The notes beneath the pieces were generated by a model. It saw only the letters and a list, made by a program, of their open reading frames with translations. It ran no database searches and was not told the origin of the DNA. From Nitrospira sp. (GTDB taxonomy: Bacteria > Nitrospirota > Nitrospiria > Nitrospirales > Nitrospiraceae), in NCBI GenBank assembly GCA_015904045.1, contig JABMDG010000057.1:32635-42388 (forward strand): a stretch of 9,754 nucleotides of DNA, written 5' to 3'. Of the stretch, positions 5,531-9,754 are shown piece by piece (within the stretch, counting starts at the first letter, position 1; each line of letters begins with the position of its first letter). The translations under genes and the position numbers were made by a program.

Positions 5531-6031
5531 ATGGGGCATCGACATGGCGGTATTCCTTCACCGCACATTGAGGTGGGAGTTCCCGTGATCCGTGTCATTC
5601 AAGTTGTGGCTCTTGCCGTCCTCATCCTCGGTGCGTTGTACTATGCGTGGATGGGTTTGCCGAGATTCAACCAGGTCACAATGGACGAGCGGCAGGTTGA
5701 AGCGCTGACACTGGTGCAATCCTCCCCTGCGATCGGGGCCGCGACGATTCTTGAGGCGATGAACGCACACGTGCGGTCCATGAAAGAGCGCGGCCAGGGG
5801 GTGCGGCTCGGTGACTGGCGGGTTGCGCACGTCGAAGGCGACATCTACGAGATTCGCGTGCAGCTTCGGGATCAAAGCGTCCGAGGCCAGTGGTTCGAGC
5901 GGGAATATATCTGGCACGCACATCTGGGCCGCAAGAAAGTCAATGCGGCGTCACTGCCTGCCGATGGCGTGACACCGAAGGAGCCTGACACAGATCAGCA
6001 TAAGGCCCCGACGGTTCCCGGCGTCAGCTGA
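5531..6031 (+). CDS. Membrane-anchored protein of unknown function, copy 2
   Basis: A 166-residue protein with one hydrophobic segment at about residues 19-38 and a soluble domain from about 57 to 156, presumably periplasmic or extracytoplasmic. I do not recognise the family. The soluble domain is rich in charged and aromatic residues and is about 86% identical to copy 1. This copy keeps what I take to be the native C-terminus, ending about 10 residues after the conserved P-D-T-D-Q. The ATG at 5531 lacks a ribosome binding site. A GTG at 5585, preceded by GGTGGGAG, would start the protein at the membrane segment (148 residues) and is a serious alternative. It converges on the Rieske gene with only four bases between the stops. 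Confidence 0.82.
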   Translation: MGHRHGGIPSPHIEVGVPVIRVIQVVALAVLILGALYYAWMGLPRFNQVTMDERQVEALTLVQSSPAIGAATILEAMNAHVRSMKERGQGVRLGDWRVAHVEGDIYEIRVQLRDQSVRGQWFEREYIWHAHLGRKKVNAASLPADGVTPKEPDTDQHKAPTVPGVS

Positions 6032-6035
6032 TTGC

Positions 6036-6362
6036 TCAGGGCCCACACAGGCCAGGCGGAAGGGCGATCTGAATGTGATCGTCTACGACGCGAACCTCAC
6101 AGCAGGGGATCTGGAAATTGGAATTTCCAACCCGCTCCCCGGATTCGACGCTGAATTTCCAGCCGTGCCATGGACACTCGACGACGGTTCCATTCAACTT
6201 TCCTTCACCCAGCGGACCGCCGGCGTGCGGACAGGCATTGTCGATGGCGTAGAACGTCCCGTCGACGTTAAAGAGGGCTATCCATACTCCACGAACGTCT
6301 ACCGTTCGTCCGGTTCCCGGCGGAATGTCATGCACCTGCGCCACAGTAACGAACTCGTTCAT
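6036..6362 (-). CDS. Small Rieske-type [2Fe-2S] protein
   Basis: A 108-residue single-domain Rieske protein. The ligand motif is C-P-H (residues 44-46) and, after 16 residues, C-P-W-H (63-66): two Cys and two His for the cluster. Such small soluble Rieske proteins resemble NirD-type subunits and Rieske ferredoxins of oxygenases; without a partner enzyme in the window the role stays open. The start at 6362 follows GGGGAGG at good spacing. An ATG at 6389 in frame would add nine residues but has no ribosome binding site. Transcribed on its own, divergent from the HNH gene. No clear promoter was found in the 161-base divergent spacer. Confidence 0.92.
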   Translation of the reverse strand: MNEFVTVAQVHDIPPGTGRTVDVRGVWIALFNVDGTFYAIDNACPHAGGPLGEGKLNGTVVECPWHGWKFSVESGERVGNSNFQIPCCEVRVVDDHIQIALPPGLCGP

Positions 6363-6523
6363 TGATGGCAGCCTCCCCGTTGTGGCCATGAAATCTGTTC
6401 GGTCAGAGCCGCGCCCTTGCTTGATTTCGGAAAAGGCTTATGGCATAGACATAGCAGAGCATCTTCCGGCACACCAGACGGTCTCCACTCGTATGGAGGC
6501 GCGGTTGGCAATGAGGACATCGC

Positions 6524-7069
6524 ATGGAAATGACTCTCCTTCTGAATTCGACCTATGAACCCCTCCGGGTCGTCCATTGGCAAAAAGCGATCGCGCTTCT
6601 CTGGCAAGGCAAGGTTGAAGTCCTCGAAGTCTACGACCGTGAAATTCACGGCATTTCCCTGACCATCAAGCTGCCGGCGGTCATGCGGCTGCTCAAGCTG
6701 GTGCGCCTGAAGGACAGCCATCGCGCCGTTAAATTTTCGCGCATCAACATTTTTACGCGCGACGGCTATACCTGCCAATACTGCTCTCATCGGTTTCGGA
6801 CGGAAGATCTGACGTTCGATCACGTGGTGCCCATCGCCAAGGGGGGAAAGAAGACGTGGGAGAACATCGTGACAGCCTGTTGGCGGTGCAACAACAAGAA
6901 AAGCGGCCGCACGCCTGAGGAAGCCGGCATGAGGTTGAAGAAGCGGCCGGTGAAACCGCGCTGGAGTCCGGTTATTACCATTACCATCGGGATTCGCAAT
7001 ACGCCGGAAAGCTGGCGGGATTATCTCTACTGGAACATGGAATTGGACGCGGACCCCGCTGAAACATAG
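6524..7069 (+). CDS. HNH endonuclease family protein
   Basis: A 181-residue HNH nuclease-like protein. Zinc-binding pairs are C84-x2-C87 and C119-x2-C122. The HNH core is F-D-H (98-100), with H100 the likely general base, N114, and N123-N124 in W-R-C-N-N-K-K-S-G-R-T-P-E-E-A-G. The N-terminal region (1-75) is the conserved domain that often precedes this HNH type. Single chromosomal genes of this kind are widespread in bacteria and their role is poorly defined; DNA binding and nicking or cleavage is the family expectation. The ATG follows GAGGACA. No methyltransferase, phage or toxin gene is adjacent, so I do not infer restriction or mobility. Confidence 0.9.
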   Translation: MEMTLLLNSTYEPLRVVHWQKAIALLWQGKVEVLEVYDREIHGISLTIKLPAVMRLLKLVRLKDSHRAVKFSRINIFTRDGYTCQYCSHRFRTEDLTFDHVVPIAKGGKKTWENIVTACWRCNNKKSGRTPEEAGMRLKKRPVKPRWSPVITITIGIRNTPESWRDYLYWNMELDADPAET

Positions 7070-7207
7070 TGCTGAGTGCCCAGTCGCGGTTGTCTCCTGC
7101 TTCATTCTTCACGACGACACTCCAACAGACCCCACTCCAGCGGATCGACTCATCGGTTTCCGGCAGGGAACACGGCTCGCATTATAGCGGTCTCGGGTGA
7201 AAAATGG

Positions 7208-7226
7208 GAGCGTACGGTTTACGCTC
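7208..7226. promoter_or_regulatory. Inverted repeat over the -35 region of the siroheme gene
   Basis: GAGCGTA (7208-7214) and TACGCTC (7220-7226) form a 7-bp inverted repeat with a five-base loop. It overlaps the proposed -35 box at 7218-7223. On the minus strand it is followed by CCATTTTT, which resembles a terminator, but no minus-strand gene reads into it, so an operator role seems more likely. Confidence 0.35.
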
Positions 7227-7247
7227 TTGAAAGCGCTGTTGTATGAT
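7218..7247 (+). promoter_or_regulatory. Candidate promoter of the siroheme synthase operon
   Basis: TTTACG (7218-7223) and TATGAT (7242-7247) are 18 bases apart; the second differs from the consensus -10 box at one position. Transcription would start near 7254, about 36 bases before the chosen ATG at 7290. Confidence 0.45.
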
Positions 7248-7262
7248 GCGCGAGCGCATCAT
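7243..7262. promoter_or_regulatory. Perfect palindrome over the -10 box, putative operator
   Basis: ATGATGCGC (7243-7251) and GCGCATCAT (7254-7262) are perfect 9-base arms with a two-base spacer. The element covers the proposed -10 box and start point, the classic place for a repressor site. The same sequence in RNA could form a hairpin just ahead of the ribosome binding site. I cannot assign it to a known regulator. Confidence 0.5.
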
Positions 7263-7289
7263 CTGCGAACAGTGGGGGAGGATGGAGTC

Positions 7290-7943
7290 ATGGCGGCGAA
7301 TCCAGGTTTTCCGTTGGTGCTGGATGTGCAGGGCTGGACCGTCTTGGTCATCGGTGGAGACGACGAGGCCGCCGAGAAAACCGATCGCTTGCTTGCGTCG
7401 GGTGCACGTGTCACCGTCATCAGCCCGACACTAAACGAACCGTTGCGTAATCTGGCTGCGTCGGGAAAGGTCATTCATCGAGGGCGCCATTTTCGCGACG
7501 CCGATCTTGACCATACGATCTTGGTACTAAATACGATCCGGGGCGATCGTGACTTTGCCAGAGCGCTGCTTGCCAAGGCGAGAGAGAAGGGGGTGCTCCT
7601 CTGGTCGGTCGATTTTCCGGAAGCCTCCAGCGTCACGATGCCGGCAGTTGTGGCGTCCGGCCATGCCCGCGTCGCAGTCAGCACCAGCGGAGTTGCGCCG
7701 GCGCTGTCCGGGTTTATGAAAGAGGACCTGGAGCGAATTCTAGACGCCGAATTCGCCGCCTTTGTTGACTGGCTCGGAGAATTGCGGGAACAGGCAAAGA
7801 AGGACGAGCCGGATGTCGAGAAGCGGCGCGCCTTGCTGCGCGAAGCGTTAGATGGATTCCGGCTCTTGGGCAAGGTGCAATATCCGAAGGTCTGGTTGGA
7901 GCAACGGGCGGCAAAAGCGTCAGACGTGAACCGTGAACCGTGA
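7290..7943 (+). CDS. Precorrin-2 dehydrogenase / sirohydrochlorin ferrochelatase (siroheme synthase, CysG N-terminal type)
   Basis: A 217-residue protein matching the Met8p/SirC/CysG N-terminal module: NAD-dependent oxidation of precorrin-2 to sirohydrochlorin and, in bifunctional members, iron insertion to give siroheme. The Rossmann segment is V-L-V-I-G-G-D-D-E-A-A-E-K (18-30). The conserved Asp that serves both reactions in CysG corresponds to D108 in S-V-D-F-P-E-A-S-S. The dimer-region motif is S-T-S-G-V-A-P-A-L (131-139). Two departures are visible: the nucleotide-binding glycine motif is G-G-D-D rather than the usual G-G-G-x, and A136 replaces a Ser common in CysG. There is no methyltransferase domain, so uroporphyrinogen methylation must be done elsewhere. 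The ATG at 7290 follows GGGGGAGGA; an upstream start at 7197 has no such site. Probable operon with the next gene, 26 bases downstream. Confidence 0.88.
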   Translation: MAANPGFPLVLDVQGWTVLVIGGDDEAAEKTDRLLASGARVTVISPTLNEPLRNLAASGKVIHRGRHFRDADLDHTILVLNTIRGDRDFARALLAKAREKGVLLWSVDFPEASSVTMPAVVASGHARVAVSTSGVAPALSGFMKEDLERILDAEFAAFVDWLGELREQAKKDEPDVEKRRALLREALDGFRLLGKVQYPKVWLEQRAAKASDVNREP

Positions 7944-7944
7944 A
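7926..7944 (+). repeat. Short heptamer repeat at the 3' end of the siroheme gene
   Basis: GTGAACC occurs twice in tandem (7926-7932, 7933-7939), followed by a partial GTGAA (7940-7944). The repeat encodes the last residues and contains the stop codon, so the final V-N-R-E-P residues are repeat-derived and probably not conserved. Confidence 0.6.
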
Positions 7945-7969
7945 ATGAAAGACACAGAGAGGAGCGGAT

Positions 7970-8278
7970 ATGGTGCTCTTGGAATTCAGCATGTCGCCGC
8001 TGGGCAAGGGGGAGAGCGTCGGAAAATATGTGGCCCGCTCTCTCGATATTATCGATAAGAGCGGAGTGCCCTACCGTTTGAATCCGATGGGGACGGTGCT
8101 GGAAGGGGAGTGGGACAAGGTGATCGGTGTCGTCACACAATGTTATGAACGGATGAAGCGGGACTGCAACCGGATTTCCTGCACGATCAAGGTGGATTAT
8201 CGCAAAGGCCACACCGGCAGACTGCAGAGCAAAGTGGCGAGTGTGGAAAAAAAGCTCAAGCGCTCAATTAAACAGTAG
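7970..8278 (+). CDS. MTH1187-family thiamine-binding protein (YkoF-like / DUF77)
   Basis: A 102-residue protein of the MTH1187/YkoF-like family, small cytoplasmic ferredoxin-like-fold proteins that form tetramers; some relatives bind thiamine or pyrimidine precursors. Visible family features are an N-terminal strand leading into M-S-P-L-G-K-G-E-S-V (8-17), the central Y-R-L-N-P-M-G-T-V-L-E-G (35-46), and a basic C-terminal helix rich in K and R. The ATG follows AGAGGAG at seven bases. It lies 26 bases after the siroheme gene and is likely cotranscribed. The link between the two functions is not established, and the ligand in this organism is unknown. Confidence 0.88.
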   Translation: MVLLEFSMSPLGKGESVGKYVARSLDIIDKSGVPYRLNPMGTVLEGEWDKVIGVVTQCYERMKRDCNRISCTIKVDYRKGHTGRLQSKVASVEKKLKRSIKQ

Positions 8279-8331
8279 CCGCGTGGTGCATCGACGCTGA
8301 AGCGGTCCGTTCTGTTCCCCGCTCCGTCCGA

Positions 8332-9543
8332 TCAGATCTGTCGGGACAAGGGCCCCGCGACAAAGACACCTGCCTTCATTACCCCCACGATACGGCGCTT
8401 GTCCCTCAGCCAATCGATGTGCGTGAGCACATTTCCTTCGAAAAGGACCAGATCCGCCTCCTTGCCTCGTGCAATCGTCCCGATCCTGTCCTGCATCCCG
8501 ATTAATCGGGCGCCGGCGGACGTGGAGGTGACAATAGCCTCCATCGGTGTCATGCCCAGCGCCACCATGCGCTCAAGTTCTTGCGCATTGTCGCCATGGA
8601 AGTTGAACGGGGTCCCGGCGTCGGTGCCCATGGCAATGGGCACCCCCCGGCGGTGCGCCAATCGGAAGCTGGCTTGATGGCGTTTCGTCATCGCTTTGGC
8701 CTTGTCGAGCGCGCTATCGGGAATGCCACACCCTCGTCTGCAGGCGGCCGTCGTGGCCAGAGCCGAGAGCGTCGGGACCATATAGACGCCGTGTCGGTCG
8801 AAGAGGGTTGCGGCTTCGTCGTCCATCAGGGTCGCATGTTCGATGGAATGGACGCCTGCCCGAATGGCGTTTTTCATGCCTGATGCGCCGTGCGCGTGGG
8901 CGGCGACTTTTCTCCCGGCCCGCCTGGCTTCGTCGACGGCAGCCTGAAGCTCCTCCGGCGTCATCTGCGCTTCATCGGGAGAGGTGCCCGGAGTCAAGAC
9001 ACCGCCGGAGGCAATCACCTTGATGACGCCTGCTCCTGCGCCGACTTGCGCGGCGACCGCCTGCCGAACCTGCTCGACACCCTGCACTTCCTGTCCAATG
9101 AACCGCGCGTGGCCGCCGATCATACAAATGGCCAGGCCGGCCCCCACGATGCGAGGCCCCGGTATCACTCCCGCCTCAATGGCCTGCTTGAGGGCAAAGA
9201 TGGAATGATCCCGCGAGCCAACATCGCGCACCGTCGTAAATCCGGCCTCCACCGTTGCTTGCGCATGCTTCGACGATTTCAGCAGGGTATAAAACGGCTG
9301 TTCCGATTCGACGGCCGCGACGACATCCGGTTCACCGCCTAAACACAGATGGACGTGGCAATCGATGAGCCCGGGTATGACTGTAAGTCCACGCCCGTCG
9401 ATGCGTGTGGCTCCCTTAGGGATCGTGACGGTCCGGCTGGGGCCGGCTGCGACGACCTGTGAGCCACGCACGACGACTGTGGCACGATCGAGAACAGTAC
9501 CGGTTCCATCGATGAGGCGGGTGTGGTGAATTGCGATGGTCAC
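8332..9543 (-). CDS. Metal-dependent amidohydrolase (imidazolonepropionase / Xaa-Pro dipeptidase-like)
   Basis: A 403-residue amidohydrolase-superfamily enzyme. Metal-site residues can be placed: H63 and H65 in G-L-I-D-C-H-V-H-L, a probable carboxylated lysine K175 in V-I-K-V, H216 or H218 in A-A-H-A-H-G, H236 in I-E-H, and D308 in M-G-T-D-A-G. The beta-sandwich is split between the N-terminal 55 and the C-terminal 50 residues, ending after A-R-G-K-E-A-D-L-V-L-F. This arrangement fits the imidazolonepropionase-like group that includes L-Xaa-Pro and basic-residue dipeptidases; the substrate is not predictable. The GTG start at 9543 is chosen because GGAGG precedes it and it overlaps the upstream stop codon as GTGA. 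A GTG at 9609 is less likely. No signal peptide is seen. It is convergent with the MTH1187 gene. Confidence 0.93.
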   Translation of the reverse strand: MTIAIHHTRLIDGTGTVLDRATVVVRGSQVVAAGPSRTVTIPKGATRIDGRGLTVIPGLIDCHVHLCLGGEPDVVAAVESEQPFYTLLKSSKHAQATVEAGFTTVRDVGSRDHSIFALKQAIEAGVIPGPRIVGAGLAICMIGGHARFIGQEVQGVEQVRQAVAAQVGAGAGVIKVIASGGVLTPGTSPDEAQMTPEELQAAVDEARRAGRKVAAHAHGASGMKNAIRAGVHSIEHATLMDDEAATLFDRHGVYMVPTLSALATTAACRRGCGIPDSALDKAKAMTKRHQASFRLAHRRGVPIAMGTDAGTPFNFHGDNAQELERMVALGMTPMEAIVTSTSAGARLIGMQDRIGTIARGKEADLVLFEGNVLTHIDWLRDKRRIVGVMKAGVFVAGPLSRQI

Positions 9544-9754
9544 GAGCCAGTTCCTCCGCTGTAGACACGGGCCGCCGCCTGCAATCCGACCCCCGGTGTG
9601 GAGACCCACCCGAACTGGAGACCGAGTTCCTCCAGCGCATTCAACAACGTCAGCACGTTGGCCTCAGTACTCGACTCTCCCATCAGCCCAATCCGCCACA
9701 CCTTGCCCTTCAATGGTCCCAAGCCTCCTCCGATTTCAATGTTGTAGGTCTCCA
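9540..9754 (-). CDS. PLP-dependent aminotransferase, class V (alanine/serine-glyoxylate type), C-terminal part
   Basis: Only the last ~71 residues are in the window; the gene continues beyond the right edge. The visible part reads Y-N-I-E-I-G-G-G-L-G-P-L, then V-W-R-I-G-L-M-G, then N-V-L-T-L-L-N-A-L-E-E-L, which is characteristic of the C-terminal domain of alanine-glyoxylate / serine-glyoxylate aminotransferases. The PLP lysine is outside the window. The stop codon overlaps the amidohydrolase start by four bases (GTGA), so the two are translationally coupled and probably belong to one catabolic operon. The exact amino donor cannot be told from this fragment. Confidence 0.88.
   Translation of the reverse strand, partial: ETYNIEIGGGLGPLKGKVWRIGLMGESSTEANVLTLLNALEELGLQFGWVSTPGVGLQAAARVYSGGTGS

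Larger units (their letters stand above)
3378..5998. repeat. Tandem duplicated five-gene cassette, copy 2
   Basis: Second copy of the cassette at 137-2867, with the same gene order and strands. It keeps the native 3' end of the anchored gene (5999-6031), which copy 1 lost. Its left flank is the dehydrogenase remnant plus a 231-base spacer (3147-3377) in which I see no gene and no convincing promoter. Spacer sequences have been largely replaced relative to copy 1. Confidence 0.93.

Noticed and set aside
6435..6445. GGCTTATGGC upstream of the HNH gene resembling an arm of the hairpin at 1683-1739
   Set aside because: A ten-base match without a pairing arm nearby is within chance expectation.
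6524..7069. Restriction, homing or defence system around the HNH protein
   Set aside because: No methyltransferase, intron, intein, phage or toxin partner is nearby, and this HNH type commonly occurs alone.
6359..7105. Open frame of 248 codons on the minus strand
   Set aside because: It covers the HNH gene antisense and has no family features; the HNH motifs show the + strand is the coding one.
7475..8212. Open frame of 245 codons on the minus strand
   Set aside because: It is antisense to the siroheme and MTH1187 genes and rich in Ser, Arg and Ala, as expected of a shadow frame.
8301..8323. Possible terminator AGCGG / CCGCT between the convergent MTH1187 and amidohydrolase genes
   Set aside because: A five-pair stem with a 13-base loop and no T-tract is too weak to call.
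1..9754. CRISPR arrays, tRNA or rRNA genes, transposons
   Set aside because: No regular spaced repeats, no cloverleaf or rRNA signature, no transposase and no terminal inverted repeats with target duplications were seen.

Overview
The window looks like chromosomal DNA of a GC-rich, free-living bacterium. The protein set (MoaB, a thioredoxin-like [2Fe-2S] ferredoxin, a small Rieske protein, a siroheme-type precorrin-2 dehydrogenase, an MTH1187-family protein) and the intergenic style suggest a Nitrospira-like member of Nitrospirota. That placement is inference from family content, not from a marker gene. There are 16 protein genes, one of them cut by the right edge. I see no rRNA, tRNA, CRISPR array or insertion sequence.

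The left two thirds (about 137-6031) are a diverged tandem duplication of a five-gene cassette. Each copy has, in order, a two-CBS-domain protein (+), MoaB (-), a [2Fe-2S] ferredoxin (-), a gamma-glutamylcyclotransferase-like protein (-) and a membrane-anchored protein of unknown function (+). The three minus-strand genes run as an apparent operon (cyclotransferase-like, ferredoxin, moaB), convergent with the CBS gene and divergent from the anchored gene. Identity between copies, counted by eye, is about 93% for the ferredoxin, 86% for the soluble part of the anchored protein, 83% for the cyclotransferase-like protein, 81% for the CBS protein and 73% for the MoaB core. Intergenic DNA is mostly unalignable, so the duplication is old and both copies look maintained.

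The junction between copies is visible. The anchored-protein gene of copy 1 (2409-3146) loses its own last codons and continues in frame into the C-terminal ~88 residues of a medium-chain (zinc-type) dehydrogenase. The simplest model is recombination between the 3' end of the anchored gene and the inside of a dehydrogenase gene that preceded the cassette. It predicts a full dehydrogenase gene just left of this window.

The right third (6032-9754) is single-copy. It holds a small Rieske protein (-), an HNH endonuclease (+), a probable operon of precorrin-2 dehydrogenase/ferrochelatase and an MTH1187-family thiamine-binding protein (+), and a translationally coupled minus-strand pair of a PLP aminotransferase (partial) and a metal-dependent amidohydrolase. 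The siroheme gene has a promoter-like sequence overlapped by two inverted repeats, one a perfect 9-bp-arm palindrome over the -10 box.

The recurring themes are molybdenum cofactor, Fe-S clusters and siroheme, which would suit an organism using Mo- and siroheme-dependent nitrogen or sulfur oxyanion enzymes. How the five cassette proteins work together is not evident from sequence.
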